64,000 bases of DNA from an uncultured Pseudomonadota bacterium (GCA_903844155.1 CAIMSU010000162.1:1-64000), one strand, 5' to 3'; shown: positions 48,201-54,689, counted from the stretch's first letter. Program-made: numbers and translations. The notes: generated by a model from the letters alone, not told the origin.

Positions 48201-51200
48201 CGACTGCATCAATTGCGCGGGCTTCCCAGCCAGCGAGCGCTGCTTCACGTCGTCGCACATCTTCCGGACGAACGCGGACCGCTTGTCGGACTCGTCGACG
48301 AGCGGCTCGCCCTTCAAGAAGTGCAGCGCGTTCGTCGGCGAGAGGCCCGAGTCCTTCGCCAGCCCGTCGACCATCGAGAACGCCGTGCGCTGGTCGACGC
48401 CGAGGGCGACGGCGGCTGCTTTTCCGACGGTGATCGACTCCTGGACGCGCTGGGTTTTTTCCGCGTCCTTCACCGGCGTGGTCGCGCCCGCGAGCTTGGT
48501 GCCCTGGTTCAGCGCAGCGAGGTACTCCTTGTTGTCGCCCAGCAGTTTACCGAGGTCCACCGGGATGTATTTCTGGTGCTCCTTCGCGTCGGACATGCTG
48601 ATGCCCTGCGGGGCCAGCCGCCGCGCCTCCGCGTACTGACGAAGGAATTCGGCGCGTTGATTGAGCGGCATCTCCAGCAGCATCTGCCCGACCTTGTCGG
48701 CGTCCGCGTCCGCGCCCTTCGCCAGCTCCTGCTGCAGCCCGTCCATGCGCGCCTGGAAGGCCTTGTCGTTCGGGTCGACGGCCGCGAACATGGCCTCGGC
48801 GTCCTTGTCCTTGTCGAACTTGTCGGCCGCTGCGAGCATGCGCAGCCCGCGGTCCTCGTCGCCCCCTTGCAAATTGTCGATGAGCGAGGCGGACAGTTTT
48901 TCAGGCGCGTTGGCTTTCTCCCACTCTTCTTTGAACAGCTTCTGCTGGCCCGGCGTCATGTCGCCAAAATCTTTGAGGATCGCGGCATCTTCGCCGCCCG
49001 ACTGGAGCTGCGCGGTCAGGCGCGCTGCCTTCTGGCGGTAGGCGAGGTCGTTCGGGTCCGCGCCGAGCACCTTCTCCATCTCCTTCTTCTCGGCCTCGGA
49101 CCGGACGGGCTTGTTCCCGCCCGCTTCAAGCTGCTTTTTGAGCGCCAGTTGCTCCGGCTGGAGCATGCCCGCAGGCGCTCGCGCGAGCCAATCCGCGTAC
49201 TGCGAGGGCGTCATGTTGACGTCTGCGGCCTGCTTCTTGAACGCGTCCGCCTTGTCCTCGCCGCCGAGCATCTTCGCCGAGTCCGCCCCGAAGCCGTCCG
49301 AGCGCCGCGCCTCGACCAGCTTGCGGATCGACTCCTCGGATTGACCGGACTTCCTCGCCAATTCCTTGATGTGCTTCGCCATGTCCTCCGGAGAGAGCGA
49401 GAGGCCCTTCGGGAGGATGTCGTCGTCCGTCAGGCCACAGGACTGCATCCGGACGGCGGTGCGGCCCAGCGCGTTCTTGTAGATGGACTCGAGCTCCTGC
49501 GGGTCCTTGACGTGGTATTTCTCGCAGAGATCCTTCATTGCGGCGTCGCGTTCGGCCTTCGGGAGGTCGCGCAACGCGTGGAGGTCGGCGGTGATGTTCG
49601 TGTCGCGGCGCGTCGACGTCAGCGCGACGTCCATCGCCGTGTCGGAGATCCCTGAGGACTCCTTCAGCTTTTTGAGCGCCTCGGCCCGCTCTTTTGGCGG
49701 CATGAGGTCGATCTGCTCGAGGCGCGCGCGCAGGACCGGGTTGACCTTCTCCTTGGAGTCCTTGTCCGGAACGGCTGCGTACGCCGCTTTCAGCGCCTCC
49801 GCCGGGCTCTTTCCGGGCTGGGACTGCAGCCAGACCAGCGCCTGCGCTGTCGTCATCCCGTTTCCGTCCGCGATCGCCTGCAGGTTCGCGCGCGCCTCGC
49901 GGAGCGGCATGTTCAGCGCCTTCGCGGCGTCCCGGTCGGTCTGGACCTTCGCCTCAAACGTCGCGGCCTTGTCGGCCTTGACCTTGTCGTCCGCGGACTC
50001 CTTGTCGAGCTGCCCGTTGTAGGCCGCGGCGTTCCCGAACAGGTTTGCGGCGTCCTTCCCGATCTTGTTGTCGCCGTTCACGTGCCCGAAGAAGTCCTTG
50101 AAGGCGTTCGGGTGGTCTTTGGTGAACTGCGCCAGTTCCTCCTTGGACATCGCCGAGAGCAGCTTGAACGCCGTCTTGTCGGAGAGGTACGTCGAGTTCA
50201 GCCCGTCGAGGAGCGCGTCCTCCTTCTTCTTGTAGTCGGGGTTCTTGGGGTCGATGCGCAGGAGCTTGGCCGCGACCTCCTGCCCCGGATGATCCTTGTC
50301 CCACTGGACAAGATCGTCCTTCATCGCCTGCAGTTCGGGGGGCAGCTTGTCGCGCGGGCAGTTCCGGAGGTGGTCCTTGGCGGCGTCGGAGCTGCCGTAC
50401 TGCTCGATGAGGCCGGCCATCTTGTCGGCGGCGGCATCCTCGTTGTCGGTCTTGAATTGCTGCTTCCAGCGGGCCTTTTTCTGTCGGAACTCGTAGTCCT
50501 TGTTCCAGTTGGCGAGATCGGTCGGGTCGAGCCCGGTGCGACGCGCGATCTCCTTCAACGCGAGCGCACGTTCATCCGGCGTCTTCTTCTGGTCGATGTT
50601 CAGCGCGTCAAGCTGCTTTTGGAGGTCCGGATCGTTCTTGATCGCCTCGATGACCGTGCTGCCCGCCTTGTTGCGCTCGACCCGGCAGAACTCCTTGAGA
50701 TCCGCCGGGTCCATCTTGTTCGTCTTGGCGATCTCGGCGATCTTCTCGTCTTTCTGCTTGGTCGTCAGCGACTCGTCGGACTGGATGTCCGTGACGTTGG
50801 AGACCACGTCCGTCTTCTTCGCGAGGTTGCGACGGGCACGTTCGAGGTCGTTCGGCGGCGTGCCAGTGATGCGCGCGAGGTTGCAGATCGCGTCCCACTG
50901 CTGGTCGGGCGGGAGCTTGTCGATGCCGTCGAGCTGGGACTTGAGGAGCGGGTTGGCGACGAGCGCCTTCTGGCCGGCGGGGTGCTGGAAGAGGGGGCTG
51001 TCGCTCTGGTCGGGGACGAGCGAGGCGCCAAGCAGCAGCTTCGGGTCGCCGACCTTCGCGGCCAGCTCCATGAGCGCCTTCTGGCGGCCGGCGCCCGGGG
51101 GCAGCAGGTGGATGGCCTTGAGCTGCTTGTCGAGGTCCGCGGGCGACGCTCCCGGCGTTGCCTTGGGGTTTTTCAGCAGGAGCGCTTCGGCCGCTTCGTC

Positions 51201-54200
51201 GTCCGAGGAGCCCGCCGTTCCGGCCAGCGCCTTGACGTACATCCCGGCTTCTTCCGGGCTGCAATCCAGCTTGGCCGCCAGCTCCTTGTTGCGCGTGTAG
51301 ACGCGCTCAGCCTTCGCCGCCGCCTTGGCAGCCTCCGCGGCGTCCTTGTCCGCCTGAACGCGCTCTGCCGAGCCGGCGGGCATCGCAGCGAGCCGCTTGG
51401 CTTCGGCGTCGTGGGCGCGCTTTGCGGCCTCCTGCAGGTCCTTCGGGAGCGTGCTGGGATCGGCGTTCGCGAGGTGCTTGAGCATGTCGCCCGGCCCCGA
51501 GAGCCCGCGCTCGCGCGCGTTCTTCCAGAGCTGGTCGACGGCGTCCTGCCCGTTCTTCATCCCCAGGGTCGCGGCGGCCTTCGCCTGCAACTCGGTGCGC
51601 GCCTGGTTCTGCGTCATCAGGTCGAAGTCGGCCTGCGTCATCCCGGCTTTGAGGGCTTCGTCCTTCTTCATCCCTGGCTTGTACGTCTTGGCGGCGGCGT
51701 CTACCGTCGCCTTGTACAACGCCTCGATCTCGGCCTGGCTCTTGTTCTGCTCCTTCGCGATGCGCGCCAGCTCGGCATCGCGCTCGGCCTTCGGCTTGTC
51801 CTTCGCGACGCTGATCTGCGCGAGCAGTTTGTCGGCGTCGTCCTGCTTCTTCTTCGCGGCCTTCGCGTCGCGCTCCTTCTGCGTCAGCTTGGCGTCGGCA
51901 GCGGCCTCGTCGTCGGCCTTCTTCTTCTTGTCCGCCGCCTCCTTGTCTTTCTCGGCCTGGGTCTTCGGGGGGCCTTCGTCCTTTTTCTTGAGATCGGCTT
52001 CCTTGACCAGCGCCCCGTTCTCGTCCCGCACCATGCCGGGCGGCAGCGGGACGGCCTTGACGTCGCACTTGTAGGTCGCCGCGATCTTCTGCCACTGCGG
52101 GCAGCCGAGGGGGTCGGCGAGGGCCTTCAGCGCGAGATCGTAGTCGGTCGAGGCTTTTTCCGCGTCGTGCTTTTTGGTGGCGGCGGCTTCGAGCGCGGCC
52201 TGCTTGATCGGGAGCTGCTTCTTCCACTCGACGACCTGCTTTGTGAGCTCGTCGAACCGGGCCTTTTTCTCGGTCTGGGTCTTCTTCGCGCTCGCCTGCT
52301 GCGCCTGCAGTTGCTTGAGCGCCGGATCGTCCGCGGCCTTCGGCGCCGCCGTGCCGTCCGTGGGCGCGGGTGCGCTCGCCAGCGCCGACTTCCGGGCGTC
52401 GATGCTGACTTGCAGGCGGTTGACCTCGCCGCGCGCGTCTGTCAGGGACTTGCTGACGGTCGTAAGCTCGGCTTCGGCGTCGGTGATCTTCTGCGTGAGG
52501 TCTTTCACCTCTTTGTCGAGGGTCTCCCATGTCTTCTTCGTCGTGTCGACGTCCGTGTCGATCTTCTTCTTCTTCGGCTGGATCGCCGTGAGCACCGCCT
52601 TGGACGTCGCCACCTCGTCCGTCGGCGGCGGGATGTGGGCGCCGCCACCCCCGTGCGCGGCCGCGTTCAGCTCCGCCTCCAGCGCGCGCAGCAGCTCCTC
52701 GTCCTTCTGCCGCTTCTCCGTGGCTTCCGCCAGCTCCTTCTCGACGCGCTCCATCTCCGACTTGAGCCGCTCAACCTCTTTCGGCATCTCGTCGGCTTGC
52801 GCCTGCAGTTGCCGCAGGCGAGCGTCCTTTCCGGGGCTCGGCGCCTTCTTCTTGGCCTTCTTGGCGCGCTTTGCCTGGGCCTCCAGGAACGCGCGTCGGC
52901 CCTCCATCTCCTCACGCGTCGCGGTGATCTGCTGCTCGGTGCGCGCGACCTTGGCGCTCAGGTCGTCGCGCGTGCGCCCGATGCGCTCTTCGTCCCACTT
53001 GAGGCTCTCAATCTCCTCCTGCAAATGGGCCTTCTGGTGCTTCTTGTCGTCTGCGGCCGCTTTTGCGTCCTCCTTCGTCTCCTTCGTGTCGGCCTTGACG
53101 GCCGGGGTCTTGCCGGGCGCGTTCCCGGTGATGACGATGGGGTCCAGCACGATGACGCCATTCTCCTCCGGCTTTTTCGGGGTTGGCGCCGGACAGAGGG
53201 CGGCGATGACCTCGGCGATGGCGGTGACGAAGAACTGGGTGGTCGGGTCGGTCGCGTCCTTGGCGGGCGCGTTCGGGTCGGCGTGCTGCTGGTCGTGCTT
53301 CGCGTCTTGCGGGGCGACGGGCGAAGTCGTCGCGGCGGGCTTGTTCGCCGGCCCCTTCGTCGCAGGGCCCTTCGCGTCGGGCGTCTTCGCATCTGCGGGC
53401 TTCGCATCTGCCTTTTTCTGGTCAGCCTCGGCGTCCCCGCCGGCTTGCTTTGTCACCTCGGGAAGGCTGGCGACCATGCTTCCGATGACGGCGGAGAGCG
53501 CCGCGATGGAGACGGACTCGCCCGGCGTCGACGGGACGAGCGGGTCGATCATCGGCTTGAACCGGGCCTTCAGCAGCCCGGGGAGGTGCGCGCGGACCAC
53601 GCCTTCGTGGTCGTGCAGCTTCTTCTCGGCGCCGTCCAGCGCGGTCTTCGCGCTCTGCACGACCTTGGGCGCCTTGGCGACGGCACCGGCGACCAGCGTA
53701 TGGACGGCCGCGCCCGGGTCTGGCGCGTGCGTTGCGTCAGCCGTGTGCGAGGCGTCCGGGCCCGGGGTGGTCGCAGGCGCCGTCGTCGTCGCCTTGCCCG
53801 CCCCGTTCACGGGCGCCGGCTCCGGTGCCTTCGTCGCAGCTTTCCGAGCCGCGAACCCTGCGCCAGACGCGTCTGCCGCCTGCGTCTCGGCCGTCGCCGA
53901 CCCCGTCAGCCCCTCCCCCGTCAGCCCCTCCCCCGTCAGCCCCGCCGTCGCCGACCCCTCTGCCGACTGCAGGAACCCCACCGCCTCCGCAGCGCTCGCA
54001 TCGGCCTCCCGCTCCTCCGCGTCCTGTGGGCTCGAAACACCGGCTTTCCCGTCAAGTAGCCCTTCGTCGTGCTGGATGACGTGGGTGAGCTCGTGCGCCA
54101 GGATCGCATCGCCCGACGCGCTGCCCGGGCTGAATTCCCCGCTCGCGAAGAAGAGATCGCGCCCAACGGCGAACGCCCGCGCCTGGATCTCCGCGGCGGC

Positions 54201-54689
54201 GCGGTCCACGTCCGCGCCGGTGTGCACCCGCACGCCCCCGAATTCGTGGCCCATCGCCGTTTCCATGCGCGCGAGCACGCCCGAGGGCAGCCGCGCGCCC
54301 GTCCCCGCGAGCACCCGCGCGACGTGCGGTCCGGCCTGAACCTCGCCTTCGCCCTCCCGCATCGTCGCCTGCACCGCCTCGTTGCCCGCATCGACGAACC
54401 CGCCCATCGGCTGGACGCCGGCCGCCGCCATCCCCATCTCGCCGACCACCATCGCCGCGAACGGGTCCTGCGCCCCCGCCTCCAGCGCGCCGACGAGCCA
54501 TGCGTTCCCGAGTCGCTCCTGCACGGTCTCGATCGCCGCCGCGCCCTCTTCCTGACTCCTTCCCAGCTCCCCGCTACGCACGCCAACGTCGGGCGCACGT
54601 TCCCCATTCAGCGCGGTCAACGCCGGGTGTCGGTCGTTCGGCGCCACCTCGGACAAAGGCTGGCGCCCTGGCCGGTCAACTCGCCGCAT
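33264..54689 (-). CDS. 7,141-residue multi-domain giant with eCIS-core domain
   Basis: One uninterrupted 21.4-kb frame, start ATG 54689. Order of parts: DUF4157/eCIS-core (about 133-215; HELTH, His199-Glu200-His203); low-complexity linkers (217-530); coiled coil (534-854); Lys/Ala/Asp-rich helices; degenerate ~40-residue helical repeats (955-2680); annexin-like repeats (GxG-turns at 3058, 3145, 3433) with a hydrophobic hairpin at ~2840-2870; and a Gly/Ala-rich hydrophobic region (3590-3850). Enzyme-like modules follow: papain-like A (Cys4220, His4242, Asp4258), HExxH A (His4762), LysM-like (~4835-4885), papain-like B without Cys (His5210, Asp5226), RelA-like A (~5340-5590), HExxH B (His5811), GWT repeats (5870-6075), RelA-like B (~6110-6360), two SH3-like units, transglutaminase-like (Cys6625, His6660, Asp6672). 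No signal peptide. Effector/toxin role is inferred from DUF4157; there are no contractile-tail genes nearby. Confidence 0.85.
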   Translation of the reverse strand: MRRVDRPGRQPLSEVAPNDRHPALTALNGERAPDVGVRSGELGRSQEEGAAAIETVQERLGNAWLVGALEAGAQDPFAAMVVGEMGMAAAGVQPMGGFVDAGNEAVQATMREGEGEVQAGPHVARVLAGTGARLPSGVLARMETAMGHEFGGVRVHTGADVDRAAAEIQARAFAVGRDLFFASGEFSPGSASGDAILAHELTHVIQHDEGLLDGKAGVSSPQDAEEREADASAAEAVGFLQSAEGSATAGLTGEGLTGEGLTGSATAETQAADASGAGFAARKAATKAPEPAPVNGAGKATTTAPATTPGPDASHTADATHAPDPGAAVHTLVAGAVAKAPKVVQSAKTALDGAEKKLHDHEGVVRAHLPGLLKARFKPMIDPLVPSTPGESVSIAALSAVIGSMVASLPEVTKQAGGDAEADQKKADAKPADAKTPDAKGPATKGPANKPAATTSPVAPQDAKHDQQHADPNAPAKDATDPTTQFFVTAIAEVIAALCPAPTPKKPEENGVIVLDPIVITGNAPGKTPAVKADTKETKEDAKAAADDKKHQKAHLQEEIESLKWDEERIGRTRDDLSAKVARTEQQITATREEMEGRRAFLEAQAKRAKKAKKKAPSPGKDARLRQLQAQADEMPKEVERLKSEMERVEKELAEATEKRQKDEELLRALEAELNAAAHGGGGAHIPPPTDEVATSKAVLTAIQPKKKKIDTDVDTTKKTWETLDKEVKDLTQKITDAEAELTTVSKSLTDARGEVNRLQVSIDARKSALASAPAPTDGTAAPKAADDPALKQLQAQQASAKKTQTEKKARFDELTKQVVEWKKQLPIKQAALEAAATKKHDAEKASTDYDLALKALADPLGCPQWQKIAATYKCDVKAVPLPPGMVRDENGALVKEADLKKKDEGPPKTQAEKDKEAADKKKKADDEAAADAKLTQKERDAKAAKKKQDDADKLLAQISVAKDKPKAERDAELARIAKEQNKSQAEIEALYKATVDAAAKTYKPGMKKDEALKAGMTQADFDLMTQNQARTELQAKAAATLGMKNGQDAVDQLWKNARERGLSGPGDMLKHLANADPSTLPKDLQEAAKRAHDAEAKRLAAMPAGSAERVQADKDAAEAAKAAAKAERVYTRNKELAAKLDCSPEEAGMYVKALAGTAGSSDDEAAEALLLKNPKATPGASPADLDKQLKAIHLLPPGAGRQKALMELAAKVGDPKLLLGASLVPDQSDSPLFQHPAGQKALVANPLLKSQLDGIDKLPPDQQWDAICNLARITGTPPNDLERARRNLAKKTDVVSNVTDIQSDESLTTKQKDEKIAEIAKTNKMDPADLKEFCRVERNKAGSTVIEAIKNDPDLQKQLDALNIDQKKTPDERALALKEIARRTGLDPTDLANWNKDYEFRQKKARWKQQFKTDNEDAAADKMAGLIEQYGSSDAAKDHLRNCPRDKLPPELQAMKDDLVQWDKDHPGQEVAAKLLRIDPKNPDYKKKEDALLDGLNSTYLSDKTAFKLLSAMSKEELAQFTKDHPNAFKDFFGHVNGDNKIGKDAANLFGNAAAYNGQLDKESADDKVKADKAATFEAKVQTDRDAAKALNMPLREARANLQAIADGNGMTTAQALVWLQSQPGKSPAEALKAAYAAVPDKDSKEKVNPVLRARLEQIDLMPPKERAEALKKLKESSGISDTAMDVALTSTRRDTNITADLHALRDLPKAERDAAMKDLCEKYHVKDPQELESIYKNALGRTAVRMQSCGLTDDDILPKGLSLSPEDMAKHIKELARKSGQSEESIRKLVEARRSDGFGADSAKMLGGEDKADAFKKQAADVNMTPSQYADWLARAPAGMLQPEQLALKKQLEAGGNKPVRSEAEKKEMEKVLGADPNDLAYRQKAARLTAQLQSGGEDAAILKDFGDMTPGQQKLFKEEWEKANAPEKLSASLIDNLQGGDEDRGLRMLAAADKFDKDKDAEAMFAAVDPNDKAFQARMDGLQQELAKGADADADKVGQMLLEMPLNQRAEFLRQYAEARRLAPQGISMSDAKEHQKYIPVDLGKLLGDNKEYLAALNQGTKLAGATTPVKDAEKTQRVQESITVGKAAAVALGVDQRTAFSMVDGLAKDSGLSPTNALHFLKGEPLVDESDKRSAFVRKMCDDVKQRSLAGKPAQLMQSILKKNGDPNDPQYKVDGQTLDKPKVDGAASFFMDGKDKSDAAIVAMIQGCNPRELAELDKQLHAHDPPLSLKDLTKGVTGGDRKELAPLLRGMEDYKTTESHYQLINTVKDQDPRKDADISTPEGFAAKLAWCKDLPPERRLAELNALRAGAGGQTPFGAKEVMSAWLNGPQGKGDPTHPASGTDPQMLSSGMQAQLDAIDRLPSQEAKDKALKNLAMLTGRWDGAAKSENDQLAATRAEFKQASDHTTAGMQVGKKMEDINALPEEQRAEAILKLSKDTNLSIEALHTLHDEALKAGLVQEGLKNVTPDVAKRIADIRALAPSEQGAAIAKLEADTGLNGRDINAHLQSDLDATKKSMEERNRAQQGADALHDKMVNGDTDGIRKQLEEASNDPAELQRILKAYGPTLEKDLHVLFGERRVAMASPLAYLVAGDYLGDKAANGDINYRLVSDMVQAGRQFQTAPELPSGVSPLVSDEVRRIRGMHLNPDDEQQQLETLRAKKGISEEDFVVVQENARVNQEQFDKAVERKIKLLSAEQRDEGFWGNFESVSDSHVKQVCAGITPEMMAEIQKRNPKLVENIHNGISGDIQEDFDYTVKLGQDIAKTPADERAKLVTDERVNHKAEQLQQEFDAWFEDKDRIKDLLKDCSQDELKALNDRFGGKLQDKIDKANETSIWGKIGLGIGLIGLAVLMGPLALAVGGVALMGMGSDEKDPEAMAIRMRLKDATSDPNKPYDPNTNKAARDAAMATLNSEFNSWWTRDSTCLAALKSLSPRDLAELQKEYNTLHGEGALEAQLRKGVSGDELVKSIACLRDAEDAAAGIDRGQQMKDTCRQMAVKSVMEDLKKDPKNKDKTESELYDLASKDESKISEKAKAQQKKISDGANAIFKAVDGWGDDEAAVQKTLAGLSIEEIALVKIEYRRHFNRDLDTHLTEDIGGKDLEVMQKLMNKETRVEGLQKYVLTMSGVDSENESYFTSYGGLGEDEEGIYAAFQAMSPEERTKVVSGPGGQKFLDRVKLNLGTNEAAVVDALTEINPDTGVADANPAHVGAAKMQLHINGSGDWDFWSGWGNQEKLVKEFDNLTPEQVQEASRWYEAKYGEPLAHALSDKLGTDSRAYAIVDAEMRGDKVEADVHRLKWAAQDENSSTNWLLAATGPVGMLVSGGLSAAGVKLPVLFSGTDEELLENTLKAGKEGRGGRDAAHLEAVKARFNQMFADNPDYNAKDGTGCTPIDHLIDNETSGVEKAYFTQLAAKGEADPEIELLYSMDGLGTDEERAKKVAQKIYDMSSDERAAFKHRFSTVAGDMYGSVQSLDEWIDGDFSGTEGFEMKLLLKGHPEKPEDYLEIARMRWEFERGAGNGFMNSFMDGLEGLGATSAGEVFANDTARIYSMFDEKGHLRPDVPQEKLEEVAGWQDQTAHNYRETRDQITDAVVNTLQVVGAVVIAVIPGCQGITAMIIANLLLAAATTGLKMAMKGNGYGWEDGLMDLATAAVTVATAGIGGKLGTMAHIAEEAGEVTGRIGAFAVKLAEKFGAEGAAKVVARMISESISNGIQGLLNSVLTSEDAYRKGDMSFFKHIVGGALGGALQGAASGGFHGAMTHTGFGKAMEEIRDGTSKAGFITRMGMRFADGLLVGTVQTATDINQWEAFGAGKGLDSNTLRGAFLQAFAHSLAGTAFEGAVTKNRIVGAQHEITTNTERMADIQAVLRNPETPPEQHAALQAEHQQLSERVAQQEQTIAKLQRDWDKHEALVKEQEEARAKVEQKVVDAPAPPIEHPGLGGNAPDPHIDAARVEAVRQALAQTAPDVAAAAALHMGTDPMVAPAPREATSPSHAVADVAPHAAIAVDQLAPSHASVIEREAASVQRGEAHAPAIEAPAAHEAHAAAVVGHETTSANAVSGEHSTSPEASQKPAERHFALADETTVRGVRTVDGTLPDGSKATARVLGEDVQLRFPEGMPTEKRVAFARESLEKLGVSPQSHEALAAKVAEGGQQVQVKQQLAAPTVEEAQAQGKRLYDAAKLEPNATGARKLIEESVHQRLNGNAEALEGKCSVSCENWQKEFAKQGKYVPVMDYAGHRWMAVEGPAGGHLILDPSFGQFFGGEPTRLSSGKNQFEPFIGTHEEMVAHVQEAIDKGLMPGVARGSDAAAVIQENWGIHAGSSGGSLAYEAGLKPYGGNGIAPPEGFEHPANRAGKTTAEPVETARAPSEIPSPQHDHGPEAPMSLAPEAGASGPEAAGPLGDLVRFAKRLVGVEAPEDTELRALKKRMAEPGFQMPEAPLAATGPTPRTPEQQMVAEVKALAMMEKAAAKFPTDEFVGRMASQNMVEQYGSFAAAHADVQAAGSPAAREMLGHYQASQALGIAHELQDSFPGLKVHVNPSTTEPHALVMTFEGARSDLARGWMEHVIAEKYGGDVEKAIGLKVSDGPVPVAPGANLHDPASVHVSGTLKDTIASAANGAPIVGASGSDLAYKTQYGFHGEVAADGAYEIKRRVVLQADPRAVADGKPLPDLVTARANALQAVQETFNDPGHRIVVAGVERTMRMVVDVQVLAPGAIPAPGDHVITVHEGAGRANSSNLYSGGQSASESAEKVRATTAHELGHAILGLGDTYKDDVRKVGSLSDHAAFQAEYAAHVDTVAGSAARSEGGLHNIPGASLMDGAEAHIAQRSRVVEAGDTWESIAQKNAHGISQWRAEAGIPVPPGGLTLPEAVRTLQQMNEHIGGDPSGKGRELVVRALSPGDDVHVPVEVPHPSGGLQEHQLKQIEWAIEQARRAEGASYAMGDGKAPDLLAAEAQKAAGGRQRFLFENPEMEHLAAAVADHAAGRMATEAESAAYHAELRDKAAAGPLGEHLQQPAPALGVGDTTGRTAREAQNAREAALGPEWKAGIEAAKAGMSQSPADAYAHEGQRNRLIELERISRLQHPAEARAAFAAVKANDEVAAIRPSQRANSADLAEAQRILAKDPSATIEPHQAAALLDSAVGNARIGQIADVGSVAGAHAPENLVGTAPSAQRRVAEALTAMGVPADHVVFHDAPADPSIGRQAHSFTVARMPDGQIYLIDPAFGQHLATGHDDVGRRLVAEPHGAAIATGLARDGYVRLDDATAAAYGKALTGTDLGASAADFTRPNGVSAPTHAETATGLIRVLATHEYEQLPEKTSGDPHALTKEALAMHHSEWAGNPEAQKALFESSASAVERMKSAGAEIVRGMDGAEVSSLRKRNNLGEFVSEIEKKQAAEGYDHVGKMCDIVRGRFNLATGADVETVVARIKEHFGDDVVKVKEPREGYPRWHINVRDAETGLVHEWQIGTKSTTSFFETKSLTIPDTITAFKGQPDFHDGVYKLLNKVTDPEIRGGHGIDDMLPQYKALAEATGKVTAEHPLPEGYADKYSTMTKAINEKLAAIERENPGYMNAVLTGEPAPVPATKAAVESRPVAAPDPVAKAPSSPVIAGPTTSPEALAHAVAAPVAAAVAPAPVAPTPSEPIGVRGYMAERDKSGQLRYGGAFHYDLVDIGGVSEARIKVHLDGGPSNPAVREALKAKFAAMSDHEVATAAWNEGNARGWGTDAGYAGVEQAKRQMTAGVERFYNAPGFDVPGPTGTTNKLRVVIEFVDNAADAHHTMKVKNGGAEQQANAGLVHSFTDEQTHAHEAGHAIFGFLDEYKDHQPEGGRISERPEGRRHAADSGISNDASLYGGDLSDPNLGLRDRHIDQVREQIEQGRKLASRGWTPEKLDELMNGAAQHGEWLPKRAPAEAWTPEQSEALGKSAADFGPEHAAALASRGWTPEQVNEARTMAAAGSTPEQIDAKIVRKDEWNDAATVNARRLRIAEKMTPDDVAAAHANGWTNADLQSGQIRQVAAKMSNDEFHAAKAAGWTTRQLANADAMTTFDTGQGKSRAEIKAEKAAKLAGPATGPTSAQVPPGTVPSAPAPEHSAPVTSHDALAMHHSEWAGSPEAQKALFAASSEAVGRMKIAGASIVEGMPGAEVSSLRKRDNFDSFVSEIVKKQRNEGYEHVGKMCDIVRGRFNLETGADVTTAVERIKAHFGDDVVKVKEPREGYPRWHINVRDAETGLVHEWQIGTKSTTSFFETKSLTIPDTITAFKGQPDFHDGVYKLLNKVTDPEIRARHGIDEMLPQYKALAEATGKVTAEHPLPEQYADRYHEMTKQINAKLAAIEAENPGYMNAVLKGEPTPVAPVKAAAETRAPAAPAKTLAAMPGGEVSAMNEFEGRVLVQYKNGGMQWMEKAEAAKLVAGPAVAERPPGVPVAAPGDKTMPGIVPQKAANAQVEVLGMHEMDGRVLLQHTNGSMQWVEKSEAANYRVKGAAGGGAAAQGGVAKTLPEPAPERPAREAQVAKQAVAQQPVAAPIAPGSQWAKQAQKVYANGSNTEFVHVDLQADPALRRQLDRAHAATAAGTTLDQKLALLAAHVKDGITYNMAGQQAEYQRTGGNVGLGQMIEQGTVVCREKALFTHAALAEMGIASKVVVGTVPDGNGATGGHAWVELADGTIIDGTWGRIFPAGQDPVNPRTRRNAQTFAEPRTEMPASQAVSASRGAAGILSTPQEMDRLQALGRRPAQLSPEDQLVRPGMLAWHPDGRTPVTVEYAERDKVQVLHDDGRREILDRRAFVGGNQWALQQGGAAAQGGAQAGRQGRGGHTQMMSAVQDPTVDLAGPDDEHLAKLDAKLRTRVHDDAVHARVDAKTRTAGDGKRFVDQTYDAVTVGGGSNAITNELGQRATGKAGDRLVIGQTDGTTETARADGGLGVLQQRVIAVEQRPKPGTSDADWHRPDATARVVVQDGRAEDGTPAIRYVYARRIDVNEAIGAQAVVSDAPTVHTLGGGEDAQRSTGKMLAKIPVLRPLVDPTPSDWGFPVVVGLQTPDGSVRVLGPAAKDPALRHKIASGSREFVEQSYSLQAASDEAGVGYADAQRKLEAMDTARLVDIAARPPEEQAKILGLHLGKWRAAQKRTGPVADDAQIGAK
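35640..36385 (-). repeat. direct repeat inside the giant gene, RelA-like copy B
   Basis: About 750 bases closely matching 37950-38695 in the same orientation, offset by 2,310 bases (770 codons). Identity is very high at the DNA level in 35760-36160, including third-codon positions. Both encode the RelA/SpoT-like module beginning ALAMHHSEWAG. Boundaries are approximate. Confidence 0.75.
37950..38695 (-). repeat. direct repeat inside the giant gene, RelA-like copy A
   Basis: Partner of 35640-36385. The best-conserved part is about 38060-38470. Cys5411-Asp5412 of this copy correspond to Cys6181-Asp6182 of copy B. The near-identity suggests a recent duplication or ongoing gene conversion. Confidence 0.75.
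53902..53946. repeat. three tandem copies of a 15-bp unit
   Basis: CCCGTCAGCCCCTCC occurs at 53902-53916 and 53917-53931, and with one change at 53932-53946. It encodes repeated GLTGE in the linker after the DUF4157 domain of the giant, so length variation by slippage would stay in frame. Confidence 0.85.

Noticed and set aside
53902-53946. Tandem repeat considered as a CRISPR-like or satellite array
   Set aside because: Only three contiguous 15-bp units without spacers, in frame inside the giant gene.
50082-54059. 1,325-codon plus-strand frame opposite the giant gene
   Set aside because: It shows Leu/Arg/Val shadow composition with no domain; the minus frame has clear domains. Other long plus frames opposite the giant were rejected for the same reason.
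33264-54689. Possible contractile-tail or eCIS structural genes around the DUF4157 protein
   Set aside because: No sheath, tube, baseplate or AAA+ loader protein is encoded in the window; only the DUF4157 domain points to eCIS.
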